The notes: generated by a model not told the origin, from the letters alone. DNA of 6,468 nt from Fischerella sp. (GCA_026419705.1 JANZYY010000299.1:1-6468), one strand, 5' to 3'; counted from the first letter of the stretch, positions 1 through 6,168 are shown. Numbers and translations are program-made.

Positions 1-744
1 CCGTACTAACTTCGCATCTACGGTAGTGATATCGTCGTAGTCTACTGGGTTGATCGAAATGCGATCGGGGTAGATGGTTTTGATTCGGTTGAGAATCTCT
101 AGTCCGCGTCTTCCCCGTACCCGCTTTTGATCTTTGCTTGCATCTGCAACCTGTTGCAATTCTTGCAGAACAAATCGCGGTACTAGAAGTTGTCCTTCCA
201 AAAAGCCTGTTTCTAGTAGTGCTTCGATGCGACCATCGATAATACAACTTGTGTCTAAAACTTTTGTGCTAGCTGGTTTAAGTGTTCCTTCTACTACCAT
301 CGTTTCCACGGTGTTGGGATTAATTAAACGCAACAATCCACGTCCGTGGGTGTCTGCTATATTCATGCCCGTGTATGCCAGCACAATGCTACCAACAACT
401 GCTACCAGTGGTTTGATAAAGCTAAAGTCAACAGGGATCGGCAGTAAGAACAGGGGTGCTAACATCAAGTTAGCCATTAGTAACCCGATTACTAAACCGA
501 TCGCCCTAGTCAAGATGACTTCAAACGGCATTTCCCGGACTTGCGCCTCGAGACGCCGATATTCGGTCTGGAATCTCAGTCCGACTGCACCCCCAATAAT
601 AGCAGCAAAAGCCGCAACAACTAAACGTAAAGCTTCTAAGTTAGTCACCCGCTCCAGTGCTCCACTTGGTAGCAAATCGGTACTGTAGAACCCTACACCT
701 GCTGCTGCGAATATGAATGAGAAAATGATAATTGCATCAAGCAT
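1..744 (-). CDS. Membrane-anchored PIN/TRAM domain protein (YacL-like), partial: N-terminal 248 codons
   Basis: The minus-strand frame starts at the ATG complementary to 742-744 and stays open to the left edge, so the C-terminus, including the expected TRAM domain, lies outside the window. Residues about 2-19, 39-57, 84-108 and 113-132 are hydrophobic and predict four membrane helices. A cytoplasmic PIN nuclease-like domain follows from about residue 161: KVLDTSCIIDGR holds the first acidic residue D164 and also D170, E195 lies in FVLQELQQVAD, and D243 lies in TVDAKL. These match the acidic metal-binding residues of PIN ribonucleases. Family members have about 350-370 residues, so roughly two thirds is present. 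Known from the family: N-terminal helices, PIN, then the RNA-binding TRAM domain, suggesting membrane-tethered RNA cleavage. The substrate is unknown. A GTAGGAAAG-like ribosome site (complement of 755-763) sits about 10 nt before the start. The gene diverges from hemW. Confidence 0.93.
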   Translation of the reverse strand, partial: MLDAIIIFSFIFAAAGVGFYSTDLLPSGALERVTNLEALRLVVAAFAAIIGGAVGLRFQTEYRRLEAQVREMPFEVILTRAIGLVIGLLMANLMLAPLFLLPIPVDFSFIKPLVAVVGSIVLAYTGMNIADTHGRGLLRLINPNTVETMVVEGTLKPASTKVLDTSCIIDGRIEALLETGFLEGQLLVPRFVLQELQQVADASKDQKRVRGRRGLEILNRIKTIYPDRISINPVDYDDITTVDAKLVR

Positions 745-995
745 GGTTGTATTGCTTTCCTACAACTGTGTTAGCTAATAAGTCTAGTATTTTTAAACTT
801 ATCGCTAAGATAGATTTACAATATATGAGCTTCATCCTAAAGGCTGAAACAGATAACATCTGCAATCATTATAACTAAAGATTTTTAAGCTTTATTATTG
901 CCATCTTTTTGTTGAAAAACGATAAAAATTTATTAATAACTTATCAATATTCATGTTTTGTAATTCTGAGAATGATATTTTAATTTTTACTCAAA
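745..995. other. Divergent AT-rich spacer between PIN/TRAM gene and hemW
   Basis: These 251 bp separate two divergently read genes and must hold the promoters of at least one of them. The stretch is strongly AT-rich, most of all at 880-990. I see no clean -35/-10 pair for either direction: TTGAAA at 912-917 lacks a good -10 at 16-18 nt. The hemW start has no clear Shine-Dalgarno sequence, which is common in cyanobacteria. No RNA gene or plausible small ORF was seen. Confidence 0.6.
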
Positions 996-2183
996 ATGGT
1001 ACAAAAATATATAGTTTCGGGTATCCCTAGTTCTGCTTACATACATATTCCCTTTTGCAGGCGTCGATGTTTTTACTGTGATTTTCCCATTTCGGTTTTG
1101 GGCGATCGCCGACGCGGTGAAACATCTGGCACTGTCTCTAAATACGTAGAAATACTATGTAAAGAAATTGCCAATACCTCTGATTTTGCCCAGCCTTTGG
1201 AAACAATTTTTTTTGGTGGCGGTACTCCCTCTCTTCTATCTGTACACCAGTTGCAATGTATATTGACAGCTTTAAAACAAAAATTTGATATTTCTCCGAG
1301 TGCAGAAATTTCAATGGAAATAGACCCAGGTACGTTTGATTTAGCACATATCCAAGGCTATCGCAGCGCCGGGATCAACCGTGTGAGTTTGGGTGTACAA
1401 GCGTTTCATCCAGATTTATTGCAAGTCTGTGGGCGATCGCATACCGTTGCTGATATTTTTGCAGCAGTGGACTTAATCCACCAAGTTGGGGTTCCCGATT
1501 TCAGCATAGACTTAATATCAGGGTTGCCATATCAAACTTTAGACATGTGGCAGGAGTCTTTAGAAAAAGCAGTGGCGATCGCACCGACGCACATATCTAT
1601 ATACGATCTAACTATCGAACCCGGGACTGCCTTTGGTCGTTATTATAAACCTGGTGCTGCTCCTCTACCAACAGATGAAATGACAGTGCAAATGTACCGG
1701 ATGGCACAGCAAATCTTAACTGGTGCAGGCTATGAACATTATGAAATTTCCAACTATGCCAAAAGAGGACACCAATGTCGGCATAATCGAGTTTATTGGG
1801 AAAATCGCCCTTATTACGGCTTTGGCATGGGTGCGACGAGTTATGTAGAAGGGAAGCGATTTACTCGTCCGCGTAAAACAAAGGAATATTATCAATGGGT
1901 GGAAACTGGGTGCGTGATTGATTGTGAAGTCACATCACCAGATGAGATTTTGTTAGAAACCTTGATGCTGGGGTTGCGTTTGGCAGAAGGTGTGAGTTTG
2001 ACAGTATTGGCAGAACAGTTTGGAAAAGAAAAGGTAGAAGAGATTAGGAAGTGTTGCGATTTGTACTTTGAGAAAGGTTGGATGGAAGTTGTGGGAGAAA
2101 GGTTGCGCTTAACCGATCCTGATGGGTTTCTGTTTTCTAATGTGGTTTTAGCAAGGTTGTTTGCTGAGTTGGGAGCAAACTAG
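996..2183 (+). CDS. hemW: Radical SAM heme chaperone HemW
   Basis: The 395-residue product has the HemW architecture and usual length. The radical SAM cluster motif IHIPFCRRRCFYCDF gives C21, C25 and C28 as ligands of the [4Fe-4S] cluster. GGGTPS (74-79) is the SAM-contacting glycine loop, and HNRVYW (263-268) opens the HemW-type C-terminal region, followed by YYGFGMGATSY. The fourth cysteine found in true oxygen-independent coproporphyrinogen III oxidase (CxxxCxxCxC) is replaced by Phe30. The protein should therefore be called HemW and not HemN, a common misannotation. HemW proteins bind heme and pass it to apo-cytochromes, so the likely role is delivery to respiratory or photosynthetic hemoproteins. 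The start at 996 precedes the conserved SSAYIHIPF block by 11 residues, a normal distance. Three HIP1 sites lie inside the gene. It appears monocistronic. Confidence 0.93.
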   Translation: MVQKYIVSGIPSSAYIHIPFCRRRCFYCDFPISVLGDRRRGETSGTVSKYVEILCKEIANTSDFAQPLETIFFGGGTPSLLSVHQLQCILTALKQKFDISPSAEISMEIDPGTFDLAHIQGYRSAGINRVSLGVQAFHPDLLQVCGRSHTVADIFAAVDLIHQVGVPDFSIDLISGLPYQTLDMWQESLEKAVAIAPTHISIYDLTIEPGTAFGRYYKPGAAPLPTDEMTVQMYRMAQQILTGAGYEHYEISNYAKRGHQCRHNRVYWENRPYYGFGMGATSYVEGKRFTRPRKTKEYYQWVETGCVIDCEVTSPDEILLETLMLGLRLAEGVSLTVLAEQFGKEKVEEIRKCCDLYFEKGWMEVVGERLRLTDPDGFLFSNVVLARLFAELGAN

Positions 2184-2285
2184 GAAAGTGAGGGGATAAG
2201 GTAAATAATTTTTGAAGAGAATCAAATCAACAAACGCAAGCTGGGTAAACCAATTTGGACAGCTGTTTGTGAACCTCTTTGTTTG

Positions 2286-2335
2286 TGTCCTACCCTGCGG
2301 TCAGCCGCTGCGCGTTTGTGTGGTTCGTTATTTAA
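2286..2335 (-). repeat. Interspersed cyanobacterial intergenic repeat, copy 1
   Basis: The core CTACCCTGCGGTCAGCCGC (2290-2308) and the flank GTGTGGTTCGTT (2318-2329) match my recollection of a repeat widely scattered in spacers of filamentous cyanobacteria. It contains a small hairpin, GCGG (2297-2300) with CCGC (2305-2308) around a TCAG loop, and is much more GC-rich than its surroundings. Its complement resembles the block at 2618-2650, so I assign it to the minus strand relative to that copy. The boundaries are approximate. Confidence 0.5.
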
Positions 2336-2391
2336 CACTGCAAATTTCCTGTGACGGACCACTAGAATCATGACTGTAGATAAGTTATTTT

Positions 2392-2434
2392 TGACAAAAC
2401 ACGTCAGTCGAGTTAGCGATCGCTGATGTTGTCA
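2392..2434. repeat. Imperfect inverted repeat around a HIP1 palindrome
   Basis: TGACAA at 2392-2397 is complementary to TTGTCA at 2429-2434, and GTCAG (2403-2407) to CTGA-type bases at 2423-2426. Inside lies the 10-bp palindrome AGCGATCGCT (2415-2424), which contains a HIP1 octamer. TTGACA at 2391-2396 looks like a -35 box, but there is no matching -10 at 16-18 nt. It could be an operator-like dyad or chance symmetry around a HIP1 site. Confidence 0.25.
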
Positions 2435-2617
2435 GTTGAAGAAGATATTTGTGTAGTTTTTGTACTGTGAGCTTGATATATATCTAAATTAACTCGAAAA
2501 GAACACAATTAATAGTATTTGTGTCTTCAAGAACGGAAAAGCAAAATCGCGGCTTGTCACATTTAGACACTCGTAGGCTTGGATTTCAGTTAATTAAGAG
2601 CATTAAGAAGGCAGAAG

Positions 2618-2650
2618 TACGTAGATGCGGTGCGGCTTCCGGAGGTAGCT
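2618..2650 (+). repeat. Interspersed cyanobacterial intergenic repeat, copy 2 (diverged)
   Basis: The string TAGATGCGGTGCGGCTTCC (2622-2640) followed by GGAGGTAGC aligns, with a few substitutions and short gaps, to the complement of copy 1 (CGCGCAGCGGCTGACCGCAG, then GGTAG). The two copies lie about 310 bp apart in opposite orientation upstream of the flavoprotein gene. It includes the TCCGGA palindrome at 2638-2643. The boundaries are approximate. Confidence 0.4.
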
Positions 2651-2835
2651 GCTGATTTGATAAATTTGCTACGTATTTATTTTCTTCCATACTTAAAAGT
2701 ACGTACTCCAGACCTGATGGCAGAGCACGGAGAAACTTTTATAGTATCAAAGTTTACAAAAATTTCCGTCTCCGCCCTCCACCTTTCTTCGGTAAAATAA
2801 ATTGCCTATCCCTAACTTCTGGTGAAAGGCTAAGG

Positions 2836-2841
2836 TATAAA
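2836..2841 (+). promoter_or_regulatory. Possible -10 element for the flavoprotein gene
   Basis: TATAAA lies 35 bp before the ATG at 2877 and is the best -10 match close to that start. There is no good -35 hexamer at 16-18 bp upstream (TAACTT at 2813-2818 is weak), so this is tentative. AGGAG at 2851-2855 lies 21 nt before the ATG, too far for an ordinary ribosome-binding site. Confidence 0.22.
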
Positions 2842-2876
2842 TTCTGATGTAGGAGCTGAACGGAATCGGATCTCAC

Positions 2877-4910
2877 ATGAAGCGCAAACACTTAGTAGAC
2901 CTTTCTCAGACATCTTTAATTAGTCTGACTCTCATTTCTAGTTTTATTGCACCTTACTCTGCGCTCGCCGCACCACCCAGAACCCCTGACAAAACAGTCA
3001 ACTGTGACATTCTGGCTGTTGGTGGCGGACTTTCTGGTGCTGCTACTGCCTACGAAAGCTTACTGGCAGGTAAAACAGTTTGCTTGACAGAAATTACCGA
3101 CTGGCTGGGAGGACAAATTTCTTCTCAGGGAACTTCTGCACTTGATGAACGACCAACCCAGCGTGCCAAGTTATATTACTCTCGCGGTTACTTGGATTTA
3201 AGAAAGCGGATTGAACGCAAGTACGGAAAACTCAATCCTGGTGATTGCTGGGTAAGCGATTCCTGTTTTATGCCCCGCGATGGTCATGAAATTTTGACTT
3301 CTATGCTCAAAGATGCAGCGAAACAAGGTAAAGGTAAACTGTTATGGTTTCCCAATACGGTAATTAAGGACTTAAACATTAGTGAAGATGGGAAAATCAT
3401 CAATAGTGCGATCGCCATCCAACACCAACCAGCACCCAACGCACCACCATTAAACACGTTTCCCTTATCTCAAACTATTGAAGACGCCTACACTTACCAA
3501 AACTCATCCCGCTTCACTAAAACTATTATTCGCTTTGTTCCCAAGCAAGCAAAAAAAGGTAATGCTCCTAACTGGTATGTAATAGATACCACCGAAACCG
3601 GAGAAATTATTGCTCTTGCTGATGTCCCCTATCGCTTGGGTATAGACGCTCGTTCTTATTTAGAGCCTTCTTCCTCGAGTGCTACTAACGATCCCTATTG
3701 CACTCAAGGCTTTACTTACACGTTTGCAATGGAGGCTACTAGCGAACCCAAGCAGCACACAATGCCCCCATTCTATCCACAGTATTCATCCTATTACAGC
3801 TATGAATTGCAGCGACTGGCAAGCTTTCCTTTAGTATTCACCTATCGCCGCATCAAGAGTCCCCACAAAGGGGAAACAATGAAATTTGGCGGTATCACTT
3901 TCACTGCTCCTACCCCAGGTGACATTTCTATGCAAAACTGGACTTGGGGTAATGACTATCGCCCTGGAACCGCCAAGGATAACCTCATTTATACTCGCCA
4001 ACAACTCCAAGCGACCGGGCAATTGAAACCAGGCGGCTGGATGGGTGGATTGCGAGTGGAAAGCTTGCGAAAAGCCGAAGAACACGCTTTAGGTTATTTT
4101 TATTGGCTAGTGGCAGGTACTACAGATTCCCAGCTAGGGAAGGCTGTAAAGCAACCGCAATCGAATAATCGCTTTCTTGCAGGGCTGAATTCGCCAATGG
4201 GGACAGTACATGGCTTATCGAAGTATCCGTATATGCGTGAAGGGCGGCGTATTATTGGACGTCCCAGTTGGGGAGCACCTGGTGGCTTTAGTATTTGGGA
4301 AATTGATATTTCTCGCCGCAACTACGATGATGAGTATTATCGCCAGGCACTTCCACCTGCTGAGTATCGCCGCTTGAAAGCAGCATTGTCTGGTTTGGAA
4401 GCTTTATCTGTGCTTACTGGACAAAAGCGCCCAGAAAATGTAGCTCGGCGAACTCGTTCTACCATCTTCCCGGATGCGATTGGTATTGGTCACTATGCAA
4501 TTGACTTCCATCCTTGCATGACCAAAAGCCCACCAGAAGCACCCGGAAATACGGAACGTGCAGGTGAAAGACGTGGTGCAGGACAAGCTTACCCCTTCCA
4601 AATAGCCCTGCGGGCGATGATTCCCCAAAAAATTGATAACTTGCTAGTTGGAGGTAAAAGTATTGCGACGAGCCACATTGCAGCAGCAGCGTATAGAGTA
4701 CACTCCTTTGAATGGTCTGCTGGTGCTGCAGCGGGAACCACGGCTGCTTTTGCCTTGAAAAATAATATCGCCCCCTACCAATTAGTGGACGAATTACCAA
4801 AGATTGAACCGCAACTTATTGCTCTGCAAAGGTTGTTAAAAGAAAACGGCAACCCCACTGCTTTCCCAGATACCTCGATTTTTAATCAAAACTGGGAAGA
4901 TTGGAAGTAA
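2877..4910 (+). CDS. Exported FAD-dependent oxidoreductase (FAD_oxidored-like)
   Basis: The product has 677 residues. Residues 1-31 form a Sec-type signal peptide: basic MKRK, hydrophobic segment about 13-27, and a likely cut after ALA at 31. There is no twin-arginine motif and no lipobox. The mature protein opens with an FAD-binding Rossmann fold: a beta strand, then GGGLSG (49-54), and E72 at the end of the second strand. LGGQ (77-80) and the C-terminal NLLVGGKSIATSHIA...AAAGTTAAFAL segment (from 588) match the closing FAD-contacting region of this family. Six cysteines remain (43, 69, 124, 130, 275, 547); C124/C130 could form a disulfide. The reaction and substrate cannot be deduced. The ATG at 2877 is the only sensible start because an in-frame TAG lies at 2850-2852. 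The gene stands alone, with 693 bp before it and heptamer repeats after it. Confidence 0.88.
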   Translation: MKRKHLVDLSQTSLISLTLISSFIAPYSALAAPPRTPDKTVNCDILAVGGGLSGAATAYESLLAGKTVCLTEITDWLGGQISSQGTSALDERPTQRAKLYYSRGYLDLRKRIERKYGKLNPGDCWVSDSCFMPRDGHEILTSMLKDAAKQGKGKLLWFPNTVIKDLNISEDGKIINSAIAIQHQPAPNAPPLNTFPLSQTIEDAYTYQNSSRFTKTIIRFVPKQAKKGNAPNWYVIDTTETGEIIALADVPYRLGIDARSYLEPSSSSATNDPYCTQGFTYTFAMEATSEPKQHTMPPFYPQYSSYYSYELQRLASFPLVFTYRRIKSPHKGETMKFGGITFTAPTPGDISMQNWTWGNDYRPGTAKDNLIYTRQQLQATGQLKPGGWMGGLRVESLRKAEEHALGYFYWLVAGTTDSQLGKAVKQPQSNNRFLAGLNSPMGTVHGLSKYPYMREGRRIIGRPSWGAPGGFSIWEIDISRRNYDDEYYRQALPPAEYRRLKAALSGLEALSVLTGQKRPENVARRTRSTIFPDAIGIGHYAIDFHPCMTKSPPEAPGNTERAGERRGAGQAYPFQIALRAMIPQKIDNLLVGGKSIATSHIAAAAYRVHSFEWSAGAAAGTTAAFALKNNIAPYQLVDELPKIEPQLIALQRLLKENGNPTAFPDTSIFNQNWEDWK

Positions 4911-4912
4911 TT

Positions 4913-5045
4913 TAGTTAGTAGTTAGTAGTTAGTAGTTAGTAGTTGGTAGTTAGTAGTTAGTAGTTGGTAGTTGGTAGTTAATTGTTTACCACTAACCAC
5001 TATCCACTATCCACTAACTACTAACCACTATCCACTAACCACCAA
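4913..5045. repeat. Heptameric short tandem repeats in two complementary arms
   Basis: Ten contiguous heptamers of the type TAGTTAG/TAGTTGG run from 4913 to 4982. A 7-nt spacer follows, then eight heptamers of the type CCACTAA/CCACTAT from 4990 to 5045. The second arm is roughly the reverse complement of the first: GTTAGTAGTTAGT (for example 4950-4962) pairs perfectly over 13 bp with ACTAACTACTAAC at 5013-5025. The transcript could fold into a long imperfect stem just after the flavoprotein stop codon. It may work as a terminator or RNA-stabilising element, although no U-tract follows. Such heptamers are typical of filamentous cyanobacterial spacers. Confidence 0.9.
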
Positions 5046-5077
5046 CCATCGATTAAACTGTTATTTGTGATGTCGTT

Positions 5078-5105
5078 TTGTAAAGAAGCATTGGCTAAGT
5101 ATTCT
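5078..5105 (+). promoter_or_regulatory. Possible clpS promoter
   Basis: TTGTAA (5078-5083) and TATTCT (5100-5105) are separated by 16 bp, each with four of six consensus bases. Transcription would begin near 5112, downstream of the ATG at 5107, which would force use of the ATG at 5140. The match is weak. Confidence 0.22.
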
Positions 5106-5139
5106 TATGATTACAAGACTTTCAGCAGCTGTTTACGGG

Positions 5140-5439
5140 ATGGCAACGACACCAACACCAACTGTAGCTCCTGAACGGTCTAGTCAAGTTACCCGCAAGA
5201 CCTACCCGAATTATAAGGTCATTGTTTTGAACGATGATTTTAATACTTTTCAGCATGTCGCTGAGTGCTTGATGAAATATATTCCGGGGATGACTAGCGA
5301 TCGCGCTTGGGAACTCACTAACCAGGTACACTACGAGGGTCAAGCCATTGTTTGGATTGGACCCCAAGAACCAGCTGAACTTTATCACCAGCAGTTACGT
5401 AGAGCTGGTTTAACAATGGCTCCTCTGGAAGCAGCATAA
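5140..5439 (+). CDS. clpS: ATP-dependent Clp protease adaptor ClpS
   Basis: From this start the protein has 99 residues, a normal ClpS length. The core YKVIVLNDDFNTFQHVAECL carries the N-degron pocket residues N31, D32 and D33, and VHYEGQAIV holds the conserved H64. LYHQQLRRAGLTMAPLE is the usual C-terminal end. ClpS binds proteins with destabilising N-terminal residues and hands them to the Clp ATPase (ClpC in cyanobacteria) in the cytoplasm. The position equivalent to the E. coli gatekeeper Met40 is Phe here. An in-frame ATG at 5107 would add 11 residues (MITRLSAAVYG). I prefer 5140 because the MATTPT beginning fits cyanobacterial ClpS as I recall it, but neither start has a good ribosome-binding site. 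The downstream DUF2103 gene begins 14 nt after the stop, suggesting co-transcription. Confidence 0.93.
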   Translation: MATTPTPTVAPERSSQVTRKTYPNYKVIVLNDDFNTFQHVAECLMKYIPGMTSDRAWELTNQVHYEGQAIVWIGPQEPAELYHQQLRRAGLTMAPLEAA

Positions 5440-5453
5440 AATAGCGTCAAATC

Positions 5454-5777
5454 ATGACTAAACCCACCCCAGACACCCGTAAAGCAACACCTGCTAAAGA
5501 TGGCAGATTAGTTTGGAATCACTCAACCCATATCTCAGGTCTGATTCCCATTTTGGAATGTCTCTGCAAATTACATGGAATTCAAACAGTAACACCAGGA
5601 GAAATTGGAAGAGTGAAAGGTCACAGTCCAACGTTGCAATTGCGGGTGTCTGTACCAATTCGTGGGGGTTTTAAAGTCATCGCACGCCAAGGTAAAACAG
5701 TGCAAGAAGTGTTTATCTTGACCACTTTGTCACAGGAACAACTCGAAGAAGCATTGGCGATCGCCATGCAAAAATAA
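5454..5777 (+). CDS. DUF2103 family protein, possible metal-binding protein
   Basis: This 107-residue soluble protein matches what I recall of the DUF2103 family, often described as predicted metal-binding and found in cyanobacteria. Candidate ligands cluster in the first half: H23 and H26 in WNHSTHISGL, C36 and C38 in LECLCKL, H41, and H57 in KGHSP. The remainder (LQLRVSVPIRGGFKVIARQGKTVQEVFI) looks like a beta-rich segment, followed by a helical C-terminus. There is no signal peptide or membrane segment. The first 15 or so residues are polar and probably disordered. It starts 14 nt after clpS with no clear ribosome site, so it is likely translated from a shared mRNA. Its function is unknown. 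A link to Clp proteolysis is only an inference from position. A HIP1 site at 5757-5764 lies near its 3' end. Confidence 0.85.
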   Translation: MTKPTPDTRKATPAKDGRLVWNHSTHISGLIPILECLCKLHGIQTVTPGEIGRVKGHSPTLQLRVSVPIRGGFKVIARQGKTVQEVFILTTLSQEQLEEALAIAMQK

Positions 5778-5779
5778 CA

Positions 5780-5827
5780 GTTGGTAGTTGTTTGTTGTTT
5801 GTTACTTGTTTGCTACCAACTACCAAC
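5780..5827. terminator. Inverted repeat between convergent genes, possible bidirectional terminator
   Basis: GTTGGTAGTTG (5780-5790) is perfectly complementary to CAACTACCAAC (5817-5827), an 11-bp stem with a 26-nt loop. It begins three bases after the DUF2103 stop codon and ends about 20 bp before the stop of the opposite-strand gene at 5848. Its units resemble the TAGTTGG heptamers at 4913-4982. A T-rich run (TTGTTTGTTGTTTGTT) lies in the loop and not after the stem, so it is not a classic terminator. Confidence 0.4.
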
Positions 5828-5847
5828 CATCAACAACTACCTAACAA

Positions 5848-6168
5848 CTATTCCTCAACCCGTCGCATTGCGAATTTGTGTAGAGGTAGGCTGACAATAC
5901 AAGAAAATGTTAAAAAATATGACAGAGCAGTAGTAATTCTCAAAGTCATTTGTAGAGCTTTCCAATCTGGTAAAAATATTTTTTCAATGGCAAACGCAAC
6001 ACAGTAAACTAGCCAATAAGAGAAAGTCATTCTAAACAAAATTAGTTCTGTTGCGTCTGTTTCATTTTTTTGCTGTTTGTTATCCAACAATATAATCAGA
6101 CCTACAACACAAGCGACAAAAGAAACAGCAACAACAAATTCATGACAAATAATATTTACTGAATGCAT
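5848..6168 (-). CDS. Hypothetical small membrane protein with three predicted helices
   Basis: I do not recognise this 106-residue protein. It has three hydrophobic segments at about 10-28, 43-65 and 74-95. The charged loop DNKQQKNETDATE (29-41) lies between the first two, and the C-terminal tail is basic then acidic (HKFAMRRVEE). That regular pattern and the lack of a better frame support a real gene; the plus-strand frame over 5792-6007 starts inside repeat sequence and is a shadow. Four cysteines (8, 20, 46, 90) and one histidine (9) lie in or near the helices, but no metal- or heme-binding motif is evident. It starts at the ATG complementary to 6166-6168 with no clear Shine-Dalgarno sequence. 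It lies downstream of the rRNA operon terminator on the same strand and converges on clpS-DUF2103. Confidence 0.6.
   Translation of the reverse strand: MHSVNIICHEFVVAVSFVACVVGLIILLDNKQQKNETDATELILFRMTFSYWLVYCVAFAIEKIFLPDWKALQMTLRITTALSYFLTFSCIVSLPLHKFAMRRVEE

Larger units (their letters stand above)
2184..2876. other. 693-bp intergenic region between hemW and the flavoprotein gene
   Basis: No convincing gene is present; the open frames here are under about 20 codons. The stretch holds two diverged copies of a GC-rich interspersed repeat (about 2286-2335 and 2618-2650), a HIP1 palindrome at 2416-2423 inside a loose dyad (2392-2434), an isolated consensus TTGACA at 2391-2396, and a possible -10 (TATAAA, 2836-2841) near the downstream start. 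No tRNA or riboswitch was recognised, and no obvious intrinsic terminator follows hemW. A small RNA cannot be excluded by eye. Confidence 0.6.

Noticed and set aside
134..258. PIN domain as a toxin of a VapBC-type pair
   Set aside because: The protein carries four membrane helices and YacL-like architecture, and there is no small antitoxin gene beside its start.
134..688. 184-codon plus-strand open frame
   Set aside because: It lies antisense to the PIN/TRAM gene, which has clear domain motifs; the plus-strand translation is Ser/Thr/Arg-rich with no recognisable fold.
2318..2335. tRNA T-arm suggested by GGTTCG
   Set aside because: No acceptor or anticodon stem can be built around it; the string belongs to the interspersed repeat.
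2370..2470. Two tiny overlapping frames, MTVDKLFLTKHVSRVSDR (2370-2426) and MLSVEEDICVVFVL (2426-2470)
   Set aside because: They are 18 and 14 codons long, without ribosome-binding sites or recognisable similarity; coding cannot be supported.
4459..4800. 113-codon minus-strand open frame inside the flavoprotein gene
   Set aside because: It is a shadow frame: the plus strand here encodes the conserved C-terminal FAD-contacting region.
4913..5045. CRISPR array
   Set aside because: The units are 7 bp and contiguous, with no unique spacers; this is a short tandem repeat.
5792..6007. 71-codon plus-strand open frame
   Set aside because: It begins in the inverted-repeat sequence and reads through low-complexity residues; the opposite strand gives a coherent three-helix membrane protein.
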